A stretch of DNA of 64,000 nucleotides. Source: UTCHB3 sp964625575 (GTDB lineage: Bacteria; Bacteroidota; Ignavibacteria; Ignavibacteriales; Ignavibacteriaceae). The notes beneath the pieces were generated by a model. The model did not search any database. It was not told the DNA's origin and was given only the letters and a program-made list of their open reading frames with translations. The stretch is taken from contig CAZVBQ010000012.1 of NCBI GenBank assembly GCA_964625575.1, forward strand, positions 1 to 64,000, given 5' to 3'. Numbering within the stretch: the first letter of the stretch is position 1; each line of letters starts with the position of its first letter. This document shows positions 28,145 to 38,600 of the stretch, piece by piece. Made by a program: the position numbers and the translations under genes.

Positions 28145-29246
28145 CGATGCTCAAGCCAACCATCACTCCCGTGAAAATGAAGAGGGAAACGATTTGCTGC
28201 CAGAATGTTTCAATTCCCGTTCCGCGCAGGATTATCGCCCTCATGATAACGTTAAAGAACTTCGTCGGCGTTATATTCGTGATTATCTGAATAATTTTCG
28301 GCATGCTTTCTATCTGAAACACGAACCCCGAAAGGATCAGCGACGGGAGCAGCGAGACGAAAGTACCCAATGTGAACGCGATCTGCGTACTCGGCGAGAT
28401 GACTGAAACGAAATAACCAAGCGAAGTGCTTGCCAGCAGGAATACCAGGATAGAATAAAACAGGTCGAAATAGCTGCCATGAACGTGAACCCCGAAAAGG
28501 ATGTAGCCTACAACAAGAATCATCGCCGCGTTCAGATAGGCGATCAGAAGGTAGGGGAATATCTTCCCCAACAAAAGCGAAAAAGTGGAAACAGGCGACA
28601 CTCTGATCTGCTCGATCGTGTTCCGCTCATTCTCCCTGACGATCGAAAGTGAAACGCTGATAACGGAAGTGATGATCAGGATCATCGAGATCAGCCCCGG
28701 AATGAAGAAGAGCGAACTCTTAAGCTCGGGGTTGTACATTATTTTGGGCGAGAGCGTGAGCGGAGGAGTGATCTTCGTTCCGCTTTTTGCCAGCACTTCG
28801 TTTCGGTAACTGGCATTGAAAGCGGCAATTCCGGCTTCAATGTAGTTGGTCACTATTATCGCGGTGTTCGCGTCAACGCCGTCGATCAGATACTGAATCT
28901 TCACCGTTTCACCGCGCGCGAGGAGCTCGTCGAGCTTTTCCGGAATTGTAACCACCGCGTTCACTTTTTTCCGGTCGAGAAGCAGTCTGATCTCCGTGGC
29001 GCTGTTGATGTAAACGGGATCGGCGAAATATTCAGTCGCGGTCAGTTCGTTTATCAGTTTCCGGCTCGAGGAAGTTTTATCGAGATCGAGAACTGCAATT
29101 CTGACATTCTTCACATCGAAATCAACGGCATAGCCGAAGAACGCGAGCAGGAATACGGGGAAAAATATCAGGATAGCCAGAAAACGTTTATCCCGCAGGA
29201 GGTGCTTGAACTCTTTTTTCGCTATTGCGAAAGTTGTTCGCCACAT
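28113..29246 (-). CDS. ABC-2 type exporter permease (YbhS-like)
   Basis: 377 residues with the same layout as its downstream paralogue: an N-terminal helix (FLAILIFFPVFLLAFFGYA), a periplasmic domain, then a helix bundle containing RENERNTIEQIRVSPV. One base separates it from the upstream ATPase gene. Predicted second half of the transporter channel. Confidence 0.9.
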   Translation of the reverse strand: MWRTTFAIAKKEFKHLLRDKRFLAILIFFPVFLLAFFGYAVDFDVKNVRIAVLDLDKTSSSRKLINELTATEYFADPVYINSATEIRLLLDRKKVNAVVTIPEKLDELLARGETVKIQYLIDGVDANTAIIVTNYIEAGIAAFNASYRNEVLAKSGTKITPPLTLSPKIMYNPELKSSLFFIPGLISMILIITSVISVSLSIVRENERNTIEQIRVSPVSTFSLLLGKIFPYLLIAYLNAAMILVVGYILFGVHVHGSYFDLFYSILVFLLASTSLGYFVSVISPSTQIAFTLGTFVSLLPSLILSGFVFQIESMPKIIQIITNITPTKFFNVIMRAIILRGTGIETFWQQIVSLFIFTGVMVGLSIVVSKIKERKA

Positions 29247-29247
29247 A

Positions 29248-29988
29248 TCAGTATATCCCTTCGATCATGTTAATGAAAACATCCTCAAGCGTGGGATGGG
29301 GTGTAGTGGGGGTAACGTATTTCTGTTTGAGTGATGAAGGGGTGCCTTCGGCGATCAGTTTTCCGGCGTTTATCAGTATTATGTTCGCGCAGTATTCAGC
29401 TTCTTCGAGATAGTGGGTGGTCACGAAAACTGTCGTTCCCTCCTCGGCGAGCGAGTGGATGAGATCCCAGAATGCCCGGCGGGAGAGTGGATCAACACCG
29501 CTTGTGGGCTCGTCAAGAAACACTATGCCCGGCCGGTGAATTACAGCCGTGGCAAGGGCAAGGCGCTGCTTTATCCCTCCCGGGAGGCTGCCCGTGAGCA
29601 GTTTTTCCTTCCCTTCAAGATAGGATACTCCAAGCGCCCACTTCTTCCTTTCGGCAAGTTTGGCACCGCGCAGACCGTAAACGCCACCGAAGAAATTGAG
29701 GTTTTCCTCGACAGTTAAGTCGTTGTAAAGACTAAACTTCTGCGACATGTAGCCGATGGCGAGCTTTACTTTCTCGGGGTCCTTCGTGATGCTGTGCCCG
29801 CCTACGAAGGCATCGCCGCTGGTGGGTGTTAGCATTCCGCAGAGCATCTTTATCGTGGTCGATTTCCCCGCGCCGTTAGCACCCAAAAACCCGAATATCT
29901 CACCCTGCGGTATTGAGAAACTTACGCTGTCAACCGAAACAAAATCGCCAAATTTTTTAGTAAGACTGTTTACTTCAATCGAGTTCAT
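29248..29988 (-). CDS. ABC transporter ATP-binding protein
   Basis: 246 residues. Walker A GANGAGKST, signature motif variant SLPGGIKQRLALATA (usual LSGG replaced by LPGG), Walker B GIVFLDEPTSGVDP and the switch His in TTHYLEEAEYC. Powers the two permeases. Adjacent to the TolC-like gene by a single base. Confidence 0.93.
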   Translation of the reverse strand: MNSIEVNSLTKKFGDFVSVDSVSFSIPQGEIFGFLGANGAGKSTTIKMLCGMLTPTSGDAFVGGHSITKDPEKVKLAIGYMSQKFSLYNDLTVEENLNFFGGVYGLRGAKLAERKKWALGVSYLEGKEKLLTGSLPGGIKQRLALATAVIHRPGIVFLDEPTSGVDPLSRRAFWDLIHSLAEEGTTVFVTTHYLEEAEYCANIILINAGKLIAEGTPSSLKQKYVTPTTPHPTLEDVFINMIEGIY

Positions 29989-29989
29989 C

Positions 29990-31312
29990 TCAGTAGAGCT
30001 GCTTTCCGGTTGATCTTAAAAGGTTGTACCACGCGAGAGCCATCCTGATCCGCGCCACCTGAATGCTGCTCTTCGCTGAATAAAGCATTGTATCAGCCGA
30101 GATCAGGTCGGTTGAAGTGGCGGCCTGCGCCTTGAAGTTCTCCAGCGTTACCCTGTAATTCTCTTCCGCCTGCGCGAGAGTGACCTTCAGGTTCTCTAAT
30201 TTATCCTTCGCGTTAACCAAAGCGAGCCGGCTGTTATAGACTTCGTTGGCAACCGCGTCACTTAGCTGTGATTCGGTGGTGCCCAGGCTTTTGATCGATT
30301 CTGTTACCTGGTCTGCCTTGGCGGACGTGTTGCCCCAGTCCCAGATGTTCCACTGAAGGTTCAGCGACACATCCCAAGAAGCCTTGAACTCATCTTTCAC
30401 CGGGAAGATTCGCTGACTTGGATTGGCGTAGTAGAGATTCGAGCTTACCGATACCTCGGGATAGTAGCCCGATTTTGCTGCCTCAAGATTGCTTGAGAGC
30501 GCGTCTTTCTTAAGAGATAGCGAGGTGAACTCGGGTCTGTTCTTTCTCGCCTCGGGGATGAGTTCGGTCAGAGCCGGAACGTTGACATCGCTGCTGAATT
30601 TCAGATCCGCAATTTCGATGGGAGAATCAACCGGACGACCCATCGCAAGGTTCAGCGCTCCCTTTGCCGAGCTTATCGCGGTCTCCGCGTCAATACGCTG
30701 GGAGACAACACCTGAAAGCTGCACTTCAATTTTCAGGATGTCGTTGCGAGTCGCCATTCCGTTGTCGAGAAGCTGGTTCGCGTCGGTCACTCTTTTCTGC
30801 AGCGAGGTGATGTTCTCGTTTACCACCTTTAATTGTTCAATGGCTCCCGCGAGATTCAGCCACGCGTTGATGACCTTTATCGCTTCGTCGTTTTTCTTGA
30901 TATTTTGGTCACTTTTCAGCGCGTCAATGTTCTTTTGGGCTGCATCTTCCGATGCGGTTATCCTGTTTCCAAGGAACACCGGTTGAGTCACGTTCAGGCG
31001 AAGCTGGTAGTTGTTGAAGAGTGGCTCCTGGATCGTTATCGGATTGGGAAAGAAAGGCACCTTGATCTCTGAGTTGGGTATCTCGCTTAACCTAACGTAT
31101 GAAGCAAAAAACTTCAATTGCGGAAGTTTGGCTGTAGATATCTCTTTCAGTTTCAGGATGTTTTGATCTATCGCCGAGGTGTTAAGCGCGAGCACTTTGC
31201 TCTTCTCGAGCGCTGTGGCGACGCATTCTTCAAGCGTGAGTTTCTGAGCGAGAGCGCCCGATTGCAGCAGTACGAGAGCGATCCAGATTAAGTAATAATT
31301 TCTCTTTTTCAT
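29990..31312 (-). CDS. TolC-family outer membrane efflux protein
   Basis: 440 residues. Signal peptide ends GALAQ; LTLEECVATALEKS opens the first OMF repeat, and long heptad-rich helices alternate with beta segments. It should form the trimeric outer membrane tunnel for this exporter. Lying between two ABC ATPase genes, it makes the operon self-sufficient from inner to outer membrane. Confidence 0.92.
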   Translation of the reverse strand: MKKRNYYLIWIALVLLQSGALAQKLTLEECVATALEKSKVLALNTSAIDQNILKLKEISTAKLPQLKFFASYVRLSEIPNSEIKVPFFPNPITIQEPLFNNYQLRLNVTQPVFLGNRITASEDAAQKNIDALKSDQNIKKNDEAIKVINAWLNLAGAIEQLKVVNENITSLQKRVTDANQLLDNGMATRNDILKIEVQLSGVVSQRIDAETAISSAKGALNLAMGRPVDSPIEIADLKFSSDVNVPALTELIPEARKNRPEFTSLSLKKDALSSNLEAAKSGYYPEVSVSSNLYYANPSQRIFPVKDEFKASWDVSLNLQWNIWDWGNTSAKADQVTESIKSLGTTESQLSDAVANEVYNSRLALVNAKDKLENLKVTLAQAEENYRVTLENFKAQAATSTDLISADTMLYSAKSSIQVARIRMALAWYNLLRSTGKQLY

Positions 31313-31316
31313 TGTT

Positions 31317-32231
31317 TTAAGCGGTTTTACTTTTTACAAGATGAATGAAAATGTTCTCAAGCGAAGGGGTCTTGAACTTGTGTTCAGTTATCCTGATCCC
31401 TTTGGTGGAAAGAAGTGCTGTAACATCAGCGAGTGTCTTCCCCGGGTCAGCGGTCAGAATATCGATGCGGTCACCGAATGCCTGCGGGTCAAGTGGAAGA
31501 CCTTCGCGTATCGTTTTAACGCTCTCCCGTATTGCCGGGGTGAAAATTTCGAGTACCGACATCCCGATCGAGTTCATCACTTCGTTGGCAGTACCAAGGG
31601 CGATGATCTCTCCCTCGTGCATCAGCCCGATCCGGTGGCACTTCTCCGCCTCATCGAGGTAGGGGGTGGTCAGAAGGATGGTGATACCCTCGGCGCTGAG
31701 TGACGAGATTATCTTCCAGAAATCGCGCCGGGAAACGGGATCGACGCCTGTGGTCGGCTCGTCAAGTATCAACACCTTTGGCGTGTGAATCAGCGAGCAG
31801 GCGAGCGCGAGTTTCTGTTTCATTCCGCCGGAAAGCTTGTCGGCAGGGCGGTCACGGAACTTCGAAAGGCGCATCATTTCCAGAAGGTGGTCTCGTCTCG
31901 GCTTCCACTCCTTCACTTTGTGGATATCGGCGAAAAACTCAATGTTCTCATCAACGGTCAGGTCTCCGTAAAGGGAAAATTTCTGGGAAAGGTAGCCGAG
32001 GCTGTTCTGTGCCTCCCGTTTGTGAGTGGCAACATCGTAGCCAAGTACGGATGCACTTCCGGAATCTGCCCCCGTTAGACCGCAGATCACCCTGATAGTG
32101 GTGGTTTTCCCTGCGCCATCAGGTCCGACCAGACCGAACATCTCGCCGGGGGCGATCGAGAGCGAAAGTGACTTTACCGCCACGATCTCACCAAATGTTT
32201 TTCTTATTTCAATTATTTCTATCGCGTTCAT
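31317..32231 (-). CDS. ABC transporter ATP-binding protein, second copy
   Basis: 304 residues. Walker A GPDGAGKTT, signature KLSGGMKQKLALA, Walker B VLILDEPTTGVDP, and a C-terminal extension of about 60 residues beyond the core domain. YbhF in enterobacteria fuses two ATPase units; here the two are separate genes. Four bases ahead of the TolC start. Confidence 0.93.
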   Translation of the reverse strand: MNAIEIIEIRKTFGEIVAVKSLSLSIAPGEMFGLVGPDGAGKTTTIRVICGLTGADSGSASVLGYDVATHKREAQNSLGYLSQKFSLYGDLTVDENIEFFADIHKVKEWKPRRDHLLEMMRLSKFRDRPADKLSGGMKQKLALACSLIHTPKVLILDEPTTGVDPVSRRDFWKIISSLSAEGITILLTTPYLDEAEKCHRIGLMHEGEIIALGTANEVMNSIGMSVLEIFTPAIRESVKTIREGLPLDPQAFGDRIDILTADPGKTLADVTALLSTKGIRITEHKFKTPSLENIFIHLVKSKTA

Positions 32232-32249
32232 TTCGGTTTCGCGCGGTTG

Positions 32250-33218
32250 TCACAGCTTTATTGAGGCGTCGGCGGGCATGCCGTCTTTAAGTTCGCCATT
32301 CTGGTTTTTCACCCGCACCTTCACTTCGTAAACCAGCCGGGTCCGCTCGTCACCGGTTTGGATATTCTTGGGTGTGAACGCCGCCTCGGGTGAAATGTAG
32401 ATAACCTTTCCCAGGTACTTTTTTCCGGGGTAGCTATCGATCGAAACATCGACCTGCTGGCCCGTCTTCACTTTGCCAAGATCGGTCTCCTGTACATAAA
32501 GGATTAGATCGAGCTCATCAGTGGCGGAGATTTTTACCAATGATGAAAGCATTCCGGCGGTTTCACCTTTTTTGATGTATTTTTTCACAACCTTGCCTGT
32601 GATGGGGGAGACCACGTAGCATTTGTCAATATTGTTTTTAAGGATGTCAGCGCCTGACCGGGCTTCTTTTGAGCGAGCAGCGGCGGCTTTTATCTCTTCC
32701 GGTCTTACGATCGTTTTTATCTTTTTCAGGTTCTCCTCCGCGCCGGCTAACTGAGAGCGGAGCACTTTAAGACGGGTATCCGCGTCATCGAGGTTCTTTT
32801 TGGTAACTGTTCCGGCATTGTAGAGGTTTGTGATCCTGGTGAAATCGGTTTCGGCGAGGGCGATGTTCGCCTTGATCTGCGCGATCATCTCTTCCGCCTG
32901 GGCGATATCCTCTTTACGCGCGCCACTCTGCAGAAGTGAATACTGCGCGTCAGCTCCCTCGATTAGGGCTGAAGTTCTCTCGAGTTGAAGAAGGAGGTTC
33001 GAGTCATCGATCTTCACCACGGTGTCGTTCAACTTCACCACGTCACCCTCTTCAAACGGGAAGAGCACCACCAGACCCGGGGTTTGGGCGCTTAAAGTAA
33101 CGCTGATGGCTTCCAGATTGCCGGAAACCTTCAGCTTGGAAGTGTCGGTCTCTTTTGAGCACCCTGCCGCGATAAGCGCCATCAGCGCGACCGCCGCGAT
33201 AAAACTATATCTTTTCAT
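32250..33218 (-). CDS. HlyD-family periplasmic adaptor lipoprotein
   Basis: 322 residues from ATG 33218, preceded by GGAG at 9 bases; the longer frame to 33257 adds residues before the lipoprotein signal. Lipobox LIAAGC. Biotinyl-lipoyl-like half (PGLVVLFPFEEGDVVKLND), a coiled-coil hairpin (about 75-190) and a beta-barrel end. Bridges the ABC-2 permeases and TolC. The start overlaps the TetR gene end by 14 bases. Confidence 0.9.
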   Translation of the reverse strand: MKRYSFIAAVALMALIAAGCSKETDTSKLKVSGNLEAISVTLSAQTPGLVVLFPFEEGDVVKLNDTVVKIDDSNLLLQLERTSALIEGADAQYSLLQSGARKEDIAQAEEMIAQIKANIALAETDFTRITNLYNAGTVTKKNLDDADTRLKVLRSQLAGAEENLKKIKTIVRPEEIKAAAARSKEARSGADILKNNIDKCYVVSPITGKVVKKYIKKGETAGMLSSLVKISATDELDLILYVQETDLGKVKTGQQVDVSIDSYPGKKYLGKVIYISPEAAFTPKNIQTGDERTRLVYEVKVRVKNQNGELKDGMPADASIKL

Positions 33219-33837
33219 TTTGTAGAACTCCATAGATAAGATTTGAAAACTCTTCATTTCCTCTGTCAGTCATGATCGAAGTGAGCATGAACCGGTAAAA
33301 CCCGCCAACAGCCTGGTTGAAACTCATTTTGTTTGTCGCGAGAAACTCGCTTTTTATCACTTCCCTGATCCCCCCGACGAACGCGGCAATAACCACGGGG
33401 AGGGGATGGTTCTTTACTAACCCTTCGTTGATACCTTGCATATAAATACGCGAAATGGTGTCGCGCATGATGTTGCTCCGGAAACTGTCGAACTCCTGCC
33501 AAAGCTCAGGCATGAATTGCTGCAGGTCGGCAATAAATTCGTTGGAGATAAGGGTGGTCTGCGTCAGCATCCTGTTAAGGATTCTGATAAACTTGACCAC
33601 CGACACTTCATCCGTCTCGACCACGCTTCTGACGAAGGCACCCGACTCGTGCATGAACAACTTGAATCCTGCCTCGACCAACTCCTCTTTAGAGGTGAAG
33701 TGCTTGTAGATCGTCTTTTTGCTGATCTTCATCCCTTTTGCTATATCATCAACAGGGATCTTCGAGAATCCTGTCTCGCGGAACCGCGTGAAAGCGTAAA
33801 GGGAGATCTTTTTTTTCTGTTCTTCTGATTTTGTCAT
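33205..33837 (-). CDS. TetR/AcrR-family repressor of the efflux operon
   Basis: 210 residues from ATG 33837; a TTG at 33852 is a weaker option. N-terminal helix-turn-helix: VDDIAKGMKISKKTIYKHFTSKEEL. The C-terminal ligand domain is divergent. First gene of the operon and likely autoregulator; the organisation is like CecR with ybhGFSR. Candidate operators lie just upstream. Confidence 0.9.
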   Translation of the reverse strand: MTKSEEQKKKISLYAFTRFRETGFSKIPVDDIAKGMKISKKTIYKHFTSKEELVEAGFKLFMHESGAFVRSVVETDEVSVVKFIRILNRMLTQTTLISNEFIADLQQFMPELWQEFDSFRSNIMRDTISRIYMQGINEGLVKNHPLPVVIAAFVGGIREVIKSEFLATNKMSFNQAVGGFYRFMLTSIMTDRGNEEFSNLIYGVLQNEKI

Positions 33838-33907
33838 GGAAACTAATTTCAATTATTACAGTTTCTAAAATAACATAGGGAAACCAAAAAGTCAATATTT
33901 AGTTTCC
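33838..33907. promoter_or_regulatory. Candidate TetR operator region
   Basis: Perfect inverted repeat GGAAACTAA (33838-33846) and TTAGTTTCC (33899-33907), with an inner pair GTTTC (33861-33865) and GAAAC (33880-33884). Sits between the TetR operon and the divergent EamA gene, so both could be controlled. Confidence 0.55.
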
Positions 33908-33972
33908 GTTTTCCTGCCAATTCGTCGAAAATATTTTTTCAGAAGGGTTAAACTGACTAAAAAGTTAAATTT

Positions 33973-34863
33973 GTGACGAAATATTTTTCATTTTTGAAAG
34001 AAGAATTGGATACCACGTACCACAAAAAAGGCATACTTGCTGTTGTAATTGCAGCGCTTCTCTGGAGCACCGGCGGGCTTTTCATTAAACTGATCTCGCT
34101 GAACTCGCTTCAACTTTCATTTTTCCGGTCGCTTTTTGCGGGTCTGGTTATTCTCGCCCTCTTCCGTAAAGACGCGCTGAAGTTCAATAAATGGTCACTT
34201 CTCACCGGACTCTGTTACGCGGGGGTGCTGACCTTCTTTGTTGTAGCCACAAAGCTTACAACAGCGGCAAACGCGATATTCCTTCAGTACACGGCACCCA
34301 TTTACGTTCTAATACTGGAACCGCTTTTGTTGAAAACGAAGTTTGAGCGGATCAATCTGGTAACTATAATCTTCACATTCGCGGGGATGGCGCTCTTTTT
34401 TGTCGGAAAACTGTCGGCAGGGGATATGGAAGGGAATACATTCGCCCTCATCTCCGGCATCTGCCTCACTTTCATGTTCCTCGGTATGAGGAAATCGGGT
34501 GATGAGTACAAATTCAGTACAATCTTTTGGGGGAATGTTTTTGTTGTGCTTATTACGGGCTTTTCTGTGATCGATCTTCCACCAATGTCGATCGGTGACC
34601 TCGCGATGGCGGGTTATCTTGGGATATTTCAGATCGGAATAGCTTATGTCATTTTCAGCTACGCGATCAATAAAGTTGAGGCAATTGAGGCTTCGCTTCT
34701 CGCGATGATCGAACCGGTGCTCAACCCTGTTTGGGTTCTGATCGGTTACGGCGAGATGCCTTCAACCTGGGCGATCGCGGGTGGTGTTATCATAATTCTC
34801 GCGATCGGCTTCCGCACGGTGATGATCGAAAAACGCCGCCGGCGAAAGCCAATGCCCGTTTAG
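33973..34863 (+). CDS. EamA/DMT-superfamily transporter
   Basis: 296 residues from GTG 33973, about ten membrane helices in two EamA repeats (GILAVVIAALLWSTGGLF and, in the second half, ISGICLTFMFLG). Basic C-terminus. Inner membrane exporter of small metabolites; substrate unknown. Divergent from the TetR operon and convergent with pdxH. Confidence 0.88.
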   Translation: MTKYFSFLKEELDTTYHKKGILAVVIAALLWSTGGLFIKLISLNSLQLSFFRSLFAGLVILALFRKDALKFNKWSLLTGLCYAGVLTFFVVATKLTTAANAIFLQYTAPIYVLILEPLLLKTKFERINLVTIIFTFAGMALFFVGKLSAGDMEGNTFALISGICLTFMFLGMRKSGDEYKFSTIFWGNVFVVLITGFSVIDLPPMSIGDLAMAGYLGIFQIGIAYVIFSYAINKVEAIEASLLAMIEPVLNPVWVLIGYGEMPSTWAIAGGVIIILAIGFRTVMIEKRRRRKPMPV

Positions 34864-34873
34864 AGTTTCAGTC

Positions 34874-35527
34874 TCAAGGGGAGAGGCGCTCTATTTTCCA
34901 TTCGTTGCCTTCACGGCGGTAGAGAATACGGTCGTGAAGCCTGTTCGGTCGCCCTTGCCAGAATTCAAACCGCTCCGGTATTACCTTGTAACCGCCCCAG
35001 AACGGGGGGAGGGGAATATCGGAATCACCAAATTTCTTCTTGTACTCAGCGAATTTCATCTCGAGGTAAACCCTCCCGGGCACGGTAGTGCTCTGCTTTG
35101 ATGCCCAGGCACCAATTCTTGAGTCGGCAGGTCTCGTTTTGAAGTATGCGTACGATTCGCTTTCAGGTATCCTGACCGCCTTGCCGTTAATTCTCACCTG
35201 TCTTTCGAGCTCGAGCCAGAGGAACAGGAGTGAAACGTTCGGGTTAAGCTCGATCTCCCGCCCTTTCTGACTTTCGTAATTTGTGAAGAAGGTGAAACCA
35301 TCGTCATCGAACCCCTTAAGAAGAACGGTTCTCGATGAAGGCACCCCTACCGCTGAAACGGTCGAGATAACCATGGCATTCGGCTCGAGCAGTTGTGCTT
35401 CAAGCGCGTTGCTGAACCATTTATCGAACTGTTTAAGCGGGTCTCTTGTTACATCTCCAATATCGAGAGTGGCTGCCTGATAGTTGCGTCTTAGTGAGGA
35501 GACGAGTTCGTTCGGGTTTTCTGCCAT
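34874..35527 (-). CDS. pdxH: Pyridoxamine 5'-phosphate oxidase
   Basis: 217 residues, normal for the family. FMN-dependent oxidation of PNP/PMP to pyridoxal phosphate. FMN-binding segment SSRTVLLKGFDDDGFTFFTNYESQKG, the QVRINGKAVRI region, and the conserved C-terminal FWQGRPNRLHDRI. Ten bases from the convergent EamA gene. Confidence 0.96.
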   Translation of the reverse strand: MAENPNELVSSLRRNYQAATLDIGDVTRDPLKQFDKWFSNALEAQLLEPNAMVISTVSAVGVPSSRTVLLKGFDDDGFTFFTNYESQKGREIELNPNVSLLFLWLELERQVRINGKAVRIPESESYAYFKTRPADSRIGAWASKQSTTVPGRVYLEMKFAEYKKKFGDSDIPLPPFWGGYKVIPERFEFWQGRPNRLHDRILYRREGNEWKIERLSP

Positions 35528-35656
35528 TTCGTTAGTTCCGTTGTTTTAGTTAAATTTAAAGTTTAAATTCTGCTTCTTAATTGAGAGGGCAAACACAATT
35601 AAAAGCAAGGATACGCGAAAGATCATTCCAAAAATAACAAGAGTATTGCAATCATC

Positions 35657-38600
35657 ATGAGTGAAAACGGTTCACCCAAAGACAAACAACAATTTGTTGA
35701 AGAATTTGGGTCAAATAGCTGGTTTGTTGAATATCTGTATGAAGAATATAAAGAGAATCCGGGTGCTGTACCCGACCAGTGGAAGAGATATTTTAATGGT
35801 GAGATAACATCTGGGCAGATCGATCAGGCTCCTCAACAGGGAAGTGCTGAAGTTGCTCCTGGTTCGGCACCCCGTTCGTTCCCGATGCCTCAACCCCTTC
35901 CGGGTGATACCACCAAGGTTATCGCCGGAGGTGGAGCAAGGATAATCCAGAACATGGAGAGTTCGCTTACCATCCCGACCGCCACTTCATTTAGAACCAT
36001 CGCGGTAAAGATCCTCGAAGAAAACAGAATACTGATAAATTCCCACCTCGCGAAGAGAAGGGCAGGCAAGATCAGTTTCACTCATATCATCGGATGGGCT
36101 ATTGTGCAGGCCGCCAAGGCGTTCCCCTCGATGAACAACGCCTACACCGAGAAAGACGGCAAGCCGGTGCTCATCACCCGCGAGCACATCAACCTCGGAC
36201 TCGCCATAGATGTTGAAAGAAAAGACGGCACAAGAAACCTGATGGTTCCAAACATCAAAGCTGCCGATACAATGGATTTTAAGAAGTTCTTCGAAACTTA
36301 CGAAGACCTCGTGAAGAGAAGCAGACTTGGTCAGATCGATCCAGCCGAGTTCATGGGCACCACCATTTCACTCACCAACCCGGGCACGCTCGGAACAATC
36401 GCTTCTGTACCCCGTTTAATGATGGGCCAGGGCACAATTGTTGCCACCGGAGCAATCCAGTACCCCGCGGAGTTCGTGGCGATGTCAGCAGAGGCGGTTT
36501 CGAACCTCGGCGTAAGCAAGGTGATGCAGATAACCAGCACCTACGACCACAGGATCATACAGGGAGCCGAGTCGGGCATGTTCCTCCGCAAAATAAGCGA
36601 AATGCTGATGGGTGAGGATGACTTCTATGAGATCATCTTTGAGAGCCTCGGCGTTCCGCAGATGCCCCACAAGTGGCAGAGCGATACCGTGCCGGGCTTC
36701 AGTCAGTCAACCATCGGCTACGATGAGATAGCGAAACAGGGAAGAGTGCGTCAGATGATCAACATGTTCCGCGTTCGCGGGCACCTGATTGCCACCACCG
36801 ACCCGCTCGGAAAGAATACCACGTACCACCCTGAACTTGACCCGCAGTTCTATCAGTTGACTGTTTGGGACTACGACCGCCAGTTCCTTACCCACGATTT
36901 CGGCGGATACAAGACAGCGACACTCCGGAAGATCCTGGATAAACTGCATAAGACCTACTGCGAGAACATCGGCGTTGAGTATATGCACATCCAATCGAGC
37001 GATGAAAAAACGTGGCTGCAAAACAGGATGGAGCCAGTTGAGAACAAGCCGAACCTCGACACCGCCACAAAAAAACAGATATTGCAGAAACTGATCGAAG
37101 CCGAGCATTTCGAGCAGTTTATTCACACAAAGTTTATCGGACACAAGCGTTTCTCGCTCGAAGGGCTTGAGTCAACCATCCCCGCGCTTGATCACCTGCT
37201 GACGATCGCCGCCGACAATAACGTCCGCGAGATCGTTCTTGGCATGGCTCACCGTGGCAGATTGAACGTGCTCACCAATATTGTGGGCAAATCGTATGAT
37301 TCGATCCTTTCGGAATTTGAGGATATAATCGATCCCGATTCAACCGCCGGATCCGGTGACGTTAAGTACCACCTCGGTGCATTCAACAAGGTGAAAACCC
37401 GTTTTAGAAAAGAGATCGGCGTTTCGATAGCCTCGAACCCCAGCCACCTCGAGTGGGTGAACCCTGTGGTAGAGGGTATAGTCCGCGCCAAACAGACAAG
37501 AATGGCCGACACCGACAGAAAGCACATCATCCCCGTTCTCCTTCATGGCGACTCCGCCTTCGCGGGTCAGGGAGTTGTAGCCGAGACCATCAACCTTTCT
37601 CAGCTCGCGGGCTACAAAACAGGCGGCACGATACACATCGTAACCAATAATCAGATTGGTTTTACCACCACACCCGAAGAGGCGAGATCGTCGGTTTACG
37701 CCACCGACGTGGCGAAGATAGTTCAGGCACCCGTTTTTCACGTGAACGGCGATGACCCCGAAGCGGTGCTTCATGTTATCAAAATCGCGTTTGACTACAG
37801 ACAGAAATTCAACAAAGACGTGGTGATCGATATCGTCGGATACCGCCGTCATGGTCACAATGAGGGTGACGACCCCGGCTACACCCAGCCGATCCTTTAC
37901 GCCAAGATCAAGCAGCAGCCATCAGTGACCAAACAGTATGGCAAGCGACTTGTAGCCGAAGGCATAATCACTGATGATGAGCTTAAAGCTCTCGAGGCGG
38001 CGTACAACAAGAAACTTGATGACGCGCTTCAGATAGTCACCCAGAAGAAGAACCAGTTCAAGGGTGACATCCCCGCCGCTCTGATCAATCAGGAGCGTCC
38101 AAGCGCGAGGATGAATCACGATACAGCGCTCACGGAAGAAGAGCTTAACGAACTTCTGATAAAGGGAAGCTCACTGCCTGAAGGCTTTAACCTCCATCCG
38201 AAGCTTGTAAAGTTCCTTGATAAAAGGAAGGATTTCGCGGCTTCCAAGGATGGACTTGCAGACTGGGCAACCGCCGAGTTTGCGGCCTTTGCGTCACTGG
38301 TGAAAGAGGGAACACCCGTCCGCCTCAGCGGTCAGGACTGCGTCCGGGGAACCTTCACCCAGCGCCACATGGCTTTCACAGACGTGGTAACGGGCCAGGA
38401 GTATTTCCCGATTAACCACATGTATAACGGACAGGCTCGCGCCGAGATCCTCGACAGTAACCTCTCCGAGGCGGCTGTTATGGGCTTCGAGTACGGTTTC
38501 AGCACCGCCGACCCTGATACTCTCGTTATCTGGGAAGCTCAGTTTGGTGACTTCGCCAACGGCGCGCAGATAATCATCGACAATTTTATTGTTGCTTCCA

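Noticed and set aside
36707..37144. Long antisense frame within kgd
   Set aside because: Lies wholly inside a well-supported gene and shows no recognisable protein.
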